Of a stretch of 64,000 nt of DNA, positions 8,033 through 15,534 are shown piece by piece. The stretch's first letter is position 1. Every line of letters begins with the position of its first letter. Source of the stretch: a candidate division Zixibacteria bacterium HGW-Zixibacteria-1 (lineage in GTDB: Bacteria > Zixibacteria > MSB-5A5 > GN15 > PGXB01); contig PGXB01000004.1 in assembly GCA_002838945.1 (NCBI GenBank), forward strand, positions 62,001-126,000, in the 5' to 3' direction. A program made the position numbers and the translations under genes. The notes below the pieces were generated by a model. The model was not told the DNA's origin. It saw only the letters and a program-made list of their open reading frames with translations, and made no database searches.

Positions 8033-9546
8033 TTTCCGATCCTCATCCCAATCTCCCAGGGGCCGATAGTCTGCCAGGGTGACGGCTGCGATGCTTTTCT
8101 GCTGCCGGTCATGTTTGTGCCGACCTTGCGCATCATCGCGGCCGATGAAACCGCGGCGGCCAGGTCGAAGATTTCAGCGGTATCAACCTTTCGATCGCCC
8201 ATATGAAGTTCGATAAAGTTGGTGTATGTCCGGCCGGCCCTGAATTCAGCATGTTCGAGAACATCGATCATGAAGCGCCGCGATGTTTTTATACCCAGGA
8301 TACGATAATCCTTGAGGGCATCGATCATCTTGTTAATGGCCATTTCACGGTCGGGAGCATGGACGATCAATTTGGCCAGAATGGGGTCGTAATCGACCCC
8401 GACGACAGTACCGGCGGCAACGCCCGAATCGACCCTGATACCGGGGCCAACCGGTTCCTCATAGTACAATATTTTCCCTGAGGAGGGCATGAAATTATCT
8501 TCGCCGTCTTCGGCATAAATACGACACTCGATCGCATGGCCGCGCTGGGTGGCATTGCGCACATATTCGGAAATCGGTTCGCCGGCGGCGATTTTGATTT
8601 GTTCGACGACCAGATCGACCCCGGTGACCATTTCGGTAACGGGATGCTCGACCTGAATTCGGGTATTCATTTCAAGGAAATAATATCCGCCGTTTTTATC
8701 TAGCAGAAATTCGACCGTACCGGCATTGATATACCCGGCGACAGCCGCAACTTTGGCGGCAACGGCACCCATTTTCGCTCTCAGTTCGGAACTAAGTGCA
8801 GTGGATGGAGTCTCCTCGATGATTTTCTGATGACGGCGCTGAATAGAGCACTCACGCTCGAAGAGGTGCATGGTATGGCCGTGGGTATCGGCCAGCACCT
8901 GAAATTCGATATGGCGCGGATTTTCGATATATTTTTCAAGATAGACGGTATCGTCACCGAAAGCATTTTTGGCCTCGCGCCTGGCCGCCTCGACAGAGGC
9001 TTTGAGCTCCGCAGGCGATTTGACAACGCGCATGCCCTTACCGCCGCCGCCGGCGGCGGCTTTGATGAGGACCGGGTAGCCGGCCGTTTCGGCGGCTTTC
9101 TCGAACTCCTCCAGACTGGCGCCGGCCGATTTCATGCCGGGGATCAACGGCACACCGGCATCGGCCATTTTGATTCGTGATTCGACCTTATTGCCCAGCA
9201 AACGCATGGCGTCAGCGGGCGGACCGATAAAAGTTATACCGGCTTTGACACAGGCCTCGGGAAAGCGCGGATTTTCGGCCAGGAAACCGTAGCCGGGGTG
9301 GATAGCATCACACCCATGCGCTTTGGCGGCATCGATAATTTTTGGAATGGATAGGTATGATTCATTCGGCGGCGGCGGGCCGATTTCGACCGCTTCACCG
9401 GCAGACCGGGCATGCACCGCATCTTTGTCAGCCGTCGAATAGACGGCCAGGGTGGGTATGCCCAGAAGCCGGCAGGCGTTGATAACCCGCATGGCAATTT
9501 CGCCGCGATTGGCAACCAGTATCTTTTTGAAGTATCTATCAGCCAT
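8029..9546 (-). CDS. Acyl-CoA carboxylase, biotin carboxylase subunit
   Basis: 505 residues. It has the full ATP-grasp biotin carboxylase fold: N-terminal ILVANRGEIAMRVI, the glycine-rich ATP loop AAAGGGGKGMR, and VEHPVTEMVTGVDLVV with the catalytic Glu/Arg region EMNTRIQVEHPVTE. It carboxylates the biotin of the carrier using ATP and bicarbonate. About 55 residues beyond the usual end of the domain (ending SPWQTIGPWEIG) resemble the start of the linker of fused alpha subunits. The gene abuts the hydratase gene and overlaps the carrier gene by four bases. Context with a methylcrotonyl-type beta subunit suggests LiuD/MccA function, divided over two chains. Confidence 0.93.
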   Translation of the reverse strand: MADRYFKKILVANRGEIAMRVINACRLLGIPTLAVYSTADKDAVHARSAGEAVEIGPPPPNESYLSIPKIIDAAKAHGCDAIHPGYGFLAENPRFPEACVKAGITFIGPPADAMRLLGNKVESRIKMADAGVPLIPGMKSAGASLEEFEKAAETAGYPVLIKAAAGGGGKGMRVVKSPAELKASVEAARREAKNAFGDDTVYLEKYIENPRHIEFQVLADTHGHTMHLFERECSIQRRHQKIIEETPSTALSSELRAKMGAVAAKVAAVAGYINAGTVEFLLDKNGGYYFLEMNTRIQVEHPVTEMVTGVDLVVEQIKIAAGEPISEYVRNATQRGHAIECRIYAEDGEDNFMPSSGKILYYEEPVGPGIRVDSGVAAGTVVGVDYDPILAKLIVHAPDREMAINKMIDALKDYRILGIKTSRRFMIDVLEHAEFRAGRTYTNFIELHMGDRKVDTAEIFDLAAAVSSAAMMRKVGTNMTGSRKASQPSPWQTIGPWEIGMRIGK

Positions 9547-10332
9547 TTATTCTTCAACCCATTTTGGTTTACGCTTTTCAAGAAAGGCATTCATGCCTTC
9601 CTGTCCCTCATTGGAAATTCGCAATCTGGCGATCATTTCGGCGGTGAACGGCTTGTACTCCGCCTCGTTCATATTCGGTACCGATGACACCAGAGTTTTG
9701 GCGACCGCGATCGCTTCCGGCCCGGATGATTTTATCATCTTGACCAGATTATCAATCGTCTCATCAAGCTCATCGTCGTCAACATAGTTGTTGACCAGGC
9801 CTATTTTGAAGGCCTTTTTCGCCTTCATGCGTTCGCCCGTGATAAAAAATTCGCGGGCCTTTCCCTCGCCTATTTTCTTGACGACATACGGCCCGATACA
9901 GGCGGGAACAAGACCGATCTTCACTTCGGAGAACGAAAACAGGGCCGACTCGGCGGCAATGGCGATATCGCACACCGCCACGAAGCCGACGCCGCCGCCG
10001 ATCGCGGCACCGTTTATTTTGCCGATAACCGGACAGCGGAAATTGTATATCATCGCGAACAAATCGGCCAGGGCATTGGATTCTTTCAGGTTTTCCTCGA
10101 ATGATTGCGTGATAACCCGTTTCATCCAGTTCAGATCGGCCCCGGCACAGAATGACTTTCCTTCGCCGGTGAGGACTACGGCCCGGAGCGCCTTTTCGCC
10201 GTCGAGCTTCCTAAACAGATCGGTCATTTCATAGATGACGATATCATTGAAGGCATTATGCACTTCGGGACGGCAGAAGTCGATATAGGCAACGCGATCC
10301 TGTATTTCATATTTTATCGTCTGGTAATCCAT
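9547..10332 (-). CDS. liuC: Methylglutaconyl-CoA hydratase-like enoyl-CoA hydratase
   Basis: Crotonase-fold protein of 261 residues. The oxyanion-hole segments CAGADLNWM and GAAIGGGVGFVAVCD are present; Glu136 in SEVKIGLVPA matches one catalytic glutamate of enoyl-CoA hydratase, while the other is replaced by Gly116 within GGGVGF. The GGGVGF...SEVKIGLVPA...GPYV signature is what I recall for bacterial LiuC-type methylglutaconyl-CoA hydratases, which interconvert 3-methylglutaconyl-CoA and HMG-CoA. Start ATG at 10332 follows AGGGG by seven bases. Placement between the methylcrotonyl-CoA carboxylase subunits strongly supports the role. A general enoyl-CoA hydratase remains possible. Confidence 0.85.
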   Translation of the reverse strand: MDYQTIKYEIQDRVAYIDFCRPEVHNAFNDIVIYEMTDLFRKLDGEKALRAVVLTGEGKSFCAGADLNWMKRVITQSFEENLKESNALADLFAMIYNFRCPVIGKINGAAIGGGVGFVAVCDIAIAAESALFSFSEVKIGLVPACIGPYVVKKIGEGKAREFFITGERMKAKKAFKIGLVNNYVDDDELDETIDNLVKMIKSSGPEAIAVAKTLVSSVPNMNEAEYKPFTAEMIARLRISNEGQEGMNAFLEKRKPKWVEE

Positions 10333-10342
10333 GTCATTTCCC

Positions 10343-11950
10343 CTACATCCTGAAGACACCATATTTCTGATCGGGAATGTCGGCGTTGAGCGACATCGCA
10401 ATACCAAGAGCCAGCGCCTCGCGCGTCTCGGTCATGCCGACGATGCCGTCATCCCAGAGACGCGCCGTCGAATAGTATGGTGACGACTCCGCCTCGTATT
10501 TTTCCAGGATGGGCTGTCTGATAGCAGCGATTTCATCAGGCGTAAGTTTCTTGCCCTCGCGTTCGAGCTGCTTGACTTTAACCGTCGCCAGCACATCGGC
10601 GGCCTGTTCGCCGCCCATAACGCAAATCTTGGCATTGGGCCACATCCAGAGAAGGCGCGGAAAATAACCGCGGCCGCACATGGCATAGTTGCCGGCGCCG
10701 TATGATCCCCCGATGATGACGGTGAATCTGGGCACCTGGGCGTTGGCCACGGCATGTACCAGCTTGGCGCCGTCACGGGCGATACCGCCCGCTTCGTACT
10801 GGCGGCCGACGATAAAACCGGTGATGTTCTGCAGGAAGAGAAGCGGAATTTTCCGAATGGTGCAAAGCTCGATGAAGTGGGCTCCTTTGAGTGACGATTC
10901 CGAGAAGAGGATGCCGTTGTTGGCGAGGATGCCGACCGGATATCCCATTATTTTCGCGAAGCCGCAGACCAGGGTCATGCCGTAGAGTTCCTTGAACTCA
11001 TGGAATTTCGAGCCATCCACCAGCCTTGCGATCACCTCGCGGGCATCATACGGTTTGCGAAGATCATTGGGCACGACACCATAGAGTTCTTCGGGATCAT
11101 AGTACGGTTCCTCGACCTCGCCCATTTCAAGCTCGAATTTAGGCCGGCGATTGAGATTTTCAATAATATTCCGGCAGATCTGCAGGGCATGCTTGTCGTT
11201 TTGGGCGTAATGATCGGTGACGCCGGATGTCCGGCAGTGCACATCGGCGCCGCCGAGTTCCTCGGCGGTGACAACTTCTCCTGTGGCCGCTTTGACCAGC
11301 GGCGGTCCGCCGATAAAAATTGTCCCCTGCTTGCGGACGATGACGGTTTCATCGGACATGGCCGGAAGGTACGCACCGCCGGCGGTGCATGAACCAAGGA
11401 CGGCCGATATTTGCGGGATGCCCATGGAAGACATCCGGGCCTGGTTATAGAAGATGCGCCCGAAATGATCTTTGTCGGGGAAAACGCCGGACTGCATCGG
11501 CAGGAAAATGCCGCCCGAATCGACCAGATAGACACAGGGCAGGTTGTTTTCCTGGGCGACGCGCTGGGCGCGGGCATGCTTGAGAATGGTGATCGGATAA
11601 TAAGTGCCGCCTTTGACGGTGGCATCATTGGCGATGACCATCACTTCCCGCCCATGGACGATACCGATACCGGTAATGAGTCCCGAAGCCGGGGCATCAT
11701 TATCGTACATATCATATGCCGCCAGCGAAGACAATTCCAGAAACGGAGTATTTTTGTCAAAGAGGAGACCGACCCGTTCGCGCGTCAGCAGTTTGCCCCG
11801 CTCGAGGTGCACCTTGCGTGACCGCTCCGGACCGCCCTCTTTTATTTTTTCCAGTCTTTCCTTGAAGATCCGGTGCTGCTCTTTGTTGAGCCGAAGGTTT
11901 TCCTTGTAAGCATCGGAAGATGTACTGATTTTGGATTCTATTCTAAACAT
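10343..11950 (-). CDS. liuB: Methylcrotonyl-CoA carboxylase beta (carboxyltransferase) subunit
   Basis: 535 residues, matching bacterial LiuB/MccB length. Two carboxyltransferase domains are visible; diagnostic stretches include [36 protein letters not shown] and [20 protein letters not shown] in the N-terminal half and [16 protein letters not shown] in the C-terminal half. The [10 protein letters not shown] segment separates methylcrotonyl/geranyl-CoA carboxylases from propionyl-CoA types. It transfers CO2 from biotin to 3-methylcrotonyl-CoA in leucine breakdown. It is the first gene of the unit with liuC, biotin carboxylase and carrier. A hairpin terminator lies just upstream, so it should have its own promoter in 11951-11988 or receive read-through. 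Confidence 0.94.
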   Translation of the reverse strand: MFRIESKISTSSDAYKENLRLNKEQHRIFKERLEKIKEGGPERSRKVHLERGKLLTRERVGLLFDKNTPFLELSSLAAYDMYDNDAPASGLITGIGIVHGREVMVIANDATVKGGTYYPITILKHARAQRVAQENNLPCVYLVDSGGIFLPMQSGVFPDKDHFGRIFYNQARMSSMGIPQISAVLGSCTAGGAYLPAMSDETVIVRKQGTIFIGGPPLVKAATGEVVTAEELGGADVHCRTSGVTDHYAQNDKHALQICRNIIENLNRRPKFELEMGEVEEPYYDPEELYGVVPNDLRKPYDAREVIARLVDGSKFHEFKELYGMTLVCGFAKIMGYPVGILANNGILFSESSLKGAHFIELCTIRKIPLLFLQNITGFIVGRQYEAGGIARDGAKLVHAVANAQVPRFTVIIGGSYGAGNYAMCGRGYFPRLLWMWPNAKICVMGGEQAADVLATVKVKQLEREGKKLTPDEIAAIRQPILEKYEAESSPYYSTARLWDDGIVGMTETREALALGIAMSLNADIPDQKYGVFRM

Positions 11951-11988
11951 TTATCCCCTGTCCCAGTCCTAACGGGGTTCGAAACAAA

Positions 11989-12013
11989 CGGGGCCGGATG
12001 ATTCCCGGCCCCG
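11989..12013 (-). terminator. Rho-independent terminator after DUF35 gene
   Basis: A perfect nine-base stem CGGGGCCGG / CCGGCCCCG with a seven-base loop lies 12 bases after the DUF35 stop; the minus-strand continuation GTTTGTTTCG is T-rich. It separates the HMG-CoA synthase unit from the carboxylase unit. Confidence 0.82.
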
Positions 12014-12024
12014 CATAAACTATA

Positions 12025-12420
12025 TTAATACCATTTGGGTACGAACTTATAGCCGTAACTGAGCACGCCGTGATGCCCATCGGTCTGAATGCGGCGGAAT
12101 TCGATCCGCACTTCCATACCGACAGTCAGTTTATCGACATCACAGTCGGTCACCTGGGCCAGAAGTCTGACGCCATTGGCCAGTTCCGCGATGCCGATGG
12201 CATACGGCGCCTGATCGGTAAACTGCGACGGCGCCACACGAATGACGGAAAAAGTGAGCAGCTTGCCGGTATCCGGCAGGATGACTTTCTCGAATTCGCG
12301 GTGACCGCATTCCGGGCAGATCAGACGGTACGGGAAGACAACCTTGCCGCACTTGGTGCATTTACCGGCTTCCAGGCGATAGCGATGTTTGCTATCTCTC
12401 CAAATTCGTGATGGAAACAT
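12025..12420 (-). CDS. DUF35 OB-fold/zinc-ribbon acyl-CoA-binding protein
   Basis: 131 residues. A rubredoxin-like zinc ribbon with Cys21, Cys24, Cys35 and Cys38 (CTKC, CPEC) is followed by an OB-fold (GKLLTFSVIRVAPSQF, PYAIGIAEL, GMEVRIEFR). DUF35 proteins act as scaffolds in the archaeal thiolase/HMG-CoA synthase complex, where they bind the CoA of the channelled acetoacetyl-CoA. The ATG shares its first base with the last base of the upstream thiolase stop (TGATG), so translation is coupled. The same three genes sit together as synthase-thiolase-DUF35, which supports an equivalent complex here. Confidence 0.9.
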   Translation of the reverse strand: MFPSRIWRDSKHRYRLEAGKCTKCGKVVFPYRLICPECGHREFEKVILPDTGKLLTFSVIRVAPSQFTDQAPYAIGIAELANGVRLLAQVTDCDVDKLTVGMEVRIEFRRIQTDGHHGVLSYGYKFVPKWY

Positions 12421-13580
12421 CAGGCCACCTCCATAATATGAACCAGAGTGGAACCGCCGGAACCACCCATGTTTTGAGTCATACCGATTTTCGGCTTGGT
12501 CTTGAGCTGACGGCCGTTTTCGGCTGTCCCGCGAAGCTGCTTGACAACTTCGATAACCTGGGCGACGCCGGTCGCTCCGACCGGATGCCCCTTGGATTTC
12601 AGACCGCCCGAAGTGTTGATCGGGAAGGAACCTTCAAGCGAGGTCTCCCCTTTTACGACCGCTTCACCGGCCTTGCCCGGCGCATACAGCCCGAGTGATT
12701 CCATGACAATGATCTCGGCAATGGTAAAGCAATCATGAACCTCGGCAAAATTGACATCCTTAATGGTCTTGCCGGCCATCTTGAAGGCTTTCTCGGCCGC
12801 TACCGTGGTCGCTTTGATCGTGGTCAGATCTTTGCGGCTGTGAAGCGCGATGGAATCGGTGGCATGACCGGAACCGATGATTTTAATGATCGGCTTGCCC
12901 AGTTTTTTGGCAATATCGACCGTGGTCAGAATCACAGCGGCGCCGCCGTCGGTGATCGGCGAACAGTCCAGGATTCGGAGCGGACTGGCCACCATGACCG
13001 AGCTCTCGACCGCCTCGCGGGTAACCTCGAAAGGATACTGGGCGAACGGATTCATCGAGCCGTTGTGATGATTCTTGACCGACACCGCCGAAAGCATCTC
13101 GCGGGTGGTGCCGTATTTTTCCATGTGGGCGACCGCCATCAAAGCATATAAACCCGGAAAGGTGGCGCCGTGGAAAACTTCATATTCCTGGTCGGCAGCG
13201 GCCGCCAGGGCATATGTGGCGCCATCGCCGGAGATATCGGTCATTTTTTCGACACCGCCGGCCATGACAATATCCGACATCCCGGAAGCAACTTCGATAA
13301 AGGCATGGCGGAAAGCCAGACCGCCGGAAGCACAGGCCGATTCGACCCGCGATGCGGCCAGATATTTTTGCCCAAGATAATCGGCCATAAGTGAGCCAAC
13401 ATGTTCCTGGCCGATGAAAAGGCCGCCGGTCATACAGCCGATGATCATCGAATCGAGGTGATCGACTCCTGCATCATCGATGGCCGCCAGGGCCGCTTCG
13501 ACATATAAGTCACGGAATGATTTTTCCCAAATCTCGCCGAATTGGGTCATACCCACGCCAACAACTGCAACATCTCTCAT
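12420..13580 (-). CDS. Thiolase-fold acetyl-CoA acetyltransferase (archaeal/SCP-x type)
   Basis: 386 residues. The thiolase nucleophile is Cys83 in VESACASGG; the C-terminal region has GHPVGATG with the catalytic His, and [10 protein letters not shown] corresponds to the NEAF-like His motif of the SCP-x class. Start ATG at 13580 follows AGGAGG by eight bases; a GTG three codons earlier lies inside that spacing. It lies three genes deep in a synthase-thiolase-DUF35 unit and overlaps DUF35 by one base. In archaea this partner supplies acetoacetyl-CoA to HMG-CoA synthase and the endergonic step is pulled by channelling. It is not closely similar to the thiolase at 3976. Confidence 0.92.
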   Translation of the reverse strand: MRDVAVVGVGMTQFGEIWEKSFRDLYVEAALAAIDDAGVDHLDSMIIGCMTGGLFIGQEHVGSLMADYLGQKYLAASRVESACASGGLAFRHAFIEVASGMSDIVMAGGVEKMTDISGDGATYALAAAADQEYEVFHGATFPGLYALMAVAHMEKYGTTREMLSAVSVKNHHNGSMNPFAQYPFEVTREAVESSVMVASPLRILDCSPITDGGAAVILTTVDIAKKLGKPIIKIIGSGHATDSIALHSRKDLTTIKATTVAAEKAFKMAGKTIKDVNFAEVHDCFTIAEIIVMESLGLYAPGKAGEAVVKGETSLEGSFPINTSGGLKSKGHPVGATGVAQVIEVVKQLRGTAENGRQLKTKPKIGMTQNMGGSGGSTLVHIMEVA

Positions 13581-13592
13581 ATGTCTCACCTC

Positions 13593-14642
13593 CTAAGCAT
13601 TCTTCAGAATTTTGTGCCGGAATTTGGCGTAGGTTCCATAGTCAACATAGGTCAGGTTTTCATCGAGCAGTTTTCGTGTCCTGACCGCTTTATCGCGGGC
13701 TTCATCTATCCTGTCGGTGACTTTCCAGACAAAAGCATCCGAACCGGCGCCGGAACCGTAGGAAACCATGAGAATGGTGTCGCCCGGTTTGGCGATATCG
13801 AGGGTGGACGTGAGACCCATCGGCGACGCGCCCGAGTAGGTGTTGCCGAGAGTCGGCGAGAGCCAGCCCGGTTCGATCTGTTCTTTGGTGAAGCCGAGCA
13901 TTTTGCCGACCCTCATCGGAAATTTGCCGTTCGGCTGATGGAAAACGGCATAAGTGAAATCTTTCGGTTTCATATTGGCCATTTTCAAGATGCCGTTGGC
14001 AGCGCCCATGGTGGTCCTGAAATAAGCCGGCTCGCCGGTGAAACGCCCGGCGTGCTGGGGATAAAATTCATGCTCACGGCGCCAGAAATCCGGGGTGTCG
14101 GTCATCCAGGAATAGGTGTAAAGCGCTTCGGCCAGGACATTCTGGATGCCCATAATGAAGGCAGCGCCGCCGGCAGCGGCCGAATATTCCAGAGCGTCGC
14201 TGGGCGCGCCCTGTGAAGTATCGGCGCCCACGGCCAGACCGTATTTAATATAGCCGGATTTGACCAGTCCCAGGCAGACAAACATCGCCTCAGAACCGGC
14301 CTTGCAGGCGAATTCGAGGTCGGCGCAATGAATATCGGGAGTGGCGCCGATAGCTTCAGCGACGACGGTTCCCGACGGTTTCACGGCATAAGGATGCGAT
14401 TCCGAACCTATATAAATGGCCCCGATTTCGGCGGGGTTTATATTTCCGGCCCGTTTCAGGGCGTTTTTGGTCGCTTCCACCGACAGAGTAATGGTATCGG
14501 TATCGGGCGACGGGACCGATTTTTCCCTGAGCATTAGTCCTTTTTTGTAGCTTGGCGCATCGGCTCCCCAGACCTTGGCGATTTCCTCGACCTTAATCCG
14601 GTGCCGCGGGATATGCGCACCATAGCCCACGATTCCTACCAT
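13593..14642 (-). CDS. Hydroxymethylglutaryl-CoA synthase, archaeal type
   Basis: 349 residues, matching archaeal HMG-CoA synthases. N-terminal MVGIVGYGAHIPRHRI, the GSESHPYAVKPSGT segment and the nucleophilic Cys113 in DLEFACKAGSEA are characteristic; a general acid Glu is expected near KSVPSPDTDT. It condenses acetoacetyl-CoA with acetyl-CoA to HMG-CoA. Start ATG at 14642 follows GAGG by seven bases; the 18 codons upstream lack a site. It leads the triad with the SCP-x thiolase and DUF35 and has a good promoter upstream. Direction of flux (mevalonate supply, or HMG-CoA handling with the adjacent leucine-type genes) is not decided by sequence. Confidence 0.92.
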   Translation of the reverse strand: MVGIVGYGAHIPRHRIKVEEIAKVWGADAPSYKKGLMLREKSVPSPDTDTITLSVEATKNALKRAGNINPAEIGAIYIGSESHPYAVKPSGTVVAEAIGATPDIHCADLEFACKAGSEAMFVCLGLVKSGYIKYGLAVGADTSQGAPSDALEYSAAAGGAAFIMGIQNVLAEALYTYSWMTDTPDFWRREHEFYPQHAGRFTGEPAYFRTTMGAANGILKMANMKPKDFTYAVFHQPNGKFPMRVGKMLGFTKEQIEPGWLSPTLGNTYSGASPMGLTSTLDIAKPGDTILMVSYGSGAGSDAFVWKVTDRIDEARDKAVRTRKLLDENLTYVDYGTYAKFRHKILKNA

Positions 14643-14720
14643 AGAAATACCTCGCAATTTATGTTTCCAACTCAGTTTGTAGTCGCTTCTTACCAAAGGA
14701 GCTATCTCGTAAAGATTTAT

Positions 14721-14749
14721 AATATACCAATTTCATTTACGTTTCGCAA
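14721..14749 (-). promoter_or_regulatory. Sigma-70-like promoter for HMG-CoA synthase unit
   Basis: On the minus strand TTGCGA (14744-14749) and TATATT (14721-14726) are separated by exactly 17 bases, 79 bases before the synthase start codon. Both boxes match four to five of six consensus positions. Confidence 0.7.
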
Positions 14750-14830
14750 GGTCTTCACCGGGAATTATTTTGACATTTTCACCGATATAAATTGCGTTTT
14801 GGGCCGCCCGGTTCTATATTAACGTTCATA

Positions 14831-15391
14831 ATGCTAATAATGAGACTTTTTTTAATTGCTTTTATTCTGTTCGTTGCGGTCGCGGCGACAGCCGATGACC
14901 AGGTCGGTTTTGAAGAAAATTATGTTCTCTATGAGGGCGAAACGGATAATTTTATAATTGACGCCCCCGATCACTGGTATATCGATATCGAGAATGCCTC
15001 GAAAGACGGCTACACGGCGGCCATATTTGCCGACACCGAGTCATATAACGACCCCAGCATGATTATATATGTCTGGGTTTACCATAAGGATTCCCTTTCC
15101 TTCCAGGAATTTATCAGCGAGGACTCGGCTTACTATATCAAACGGGATGCCGCTCTGACCGTTGCTTCGGCCGATACGGTTTTGACCGACCAGGGAAAAA
15201 CGGCGGTGGTGTTCGAAATGGAAAATCCGGGTATGGGAAGCGAGACGGCGGCGATCGGCTATATTGATGCCGGGCCGGAAATAGTCATATATGAGCTGGA
15301 TGTCAGGCGGCTGGACCATTTTTTGGAAGGCAACTATAATTTTAGAGAGGCGATATGGCTGTTTAAGGTGGTGGGTAAAGAAACAGAATAG
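14831..15391 (+). CDS. Secreted protein of unknown function
   Basis: About 186 residues from an ATG at 14831, or 183 from 14840; neither has a clear ribosome site. The N-terminus is a signal peptide (IMRLFLIAFILFVAVAATA, cleavage before DDQ). The mature part is acidic, with a central stretch NFIIDAPDHWYIDIENASK reminiscent of proteins that begin with a stress-type 'aPDgW' motif, and no cysteine or transmembrane segment. It is divergent from the HMG-CoA synthase unit and convergent with clpB. I do not recognise a family; periplasmic or outer-membrane association is inferred from the signal peptide only. Confidence 0.7.
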   Translation: MLIMRLFLIAFILFVAVAATADDQVGFEENYVLYEGETDNFIIDAPDHWYIDIENASKDGYTAAIFADTESYNDPSMIIYVWVYHKDSLSFQEFISEDSAYYIKRDAALTVASADTVLTDQGKTAVVFEMENPGMGSETAAIGYIDAGPEIVIYELDVRRLDHFLEGNYNFREAIWLFKVVGKETE

Positions 15392-15457
15392 ACAAAAGTC
15401 CCAAAGGGCGGGTCATAATCAAAAATATTTTCTGACTAATTCAGCAATATCAAAAAT

Positions 15458-15478
15458 CGGCGGGGTGATGCCCCGCCG
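15458..15478. terminator. Bidirectional rho-independent terminator
   Basis: CGGCGGGG pairs perfectly with CCCCGCCG around a five-base loop. The minus strand continues ATTTTTG and the plus strand TTTGGTGTTTTT, so both the plus-strand secreted gene and clpB can end here. Confidence 0.88.
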
Positions 15479-15501
15479 TTTGGTGTTTTTGGTGTTTGCT
15501 G

Positions 15502-15529
15502 TTCAACATGGCACCGGGGCCATGTTGAA
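15502..15529. terminator. Second hairpin after clpB
   Basis: An 11-base perfect stem TTCAACATGGC / GCCATGTTGAA with a six-base loop lies six bases from the clpB stop. No U-tract adjoins it, so it may stabilise the clpB transcript end in tandem with the terminator at 15458. Confidence 0.6.
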
Positions 15530-15534
15530 ATCAA

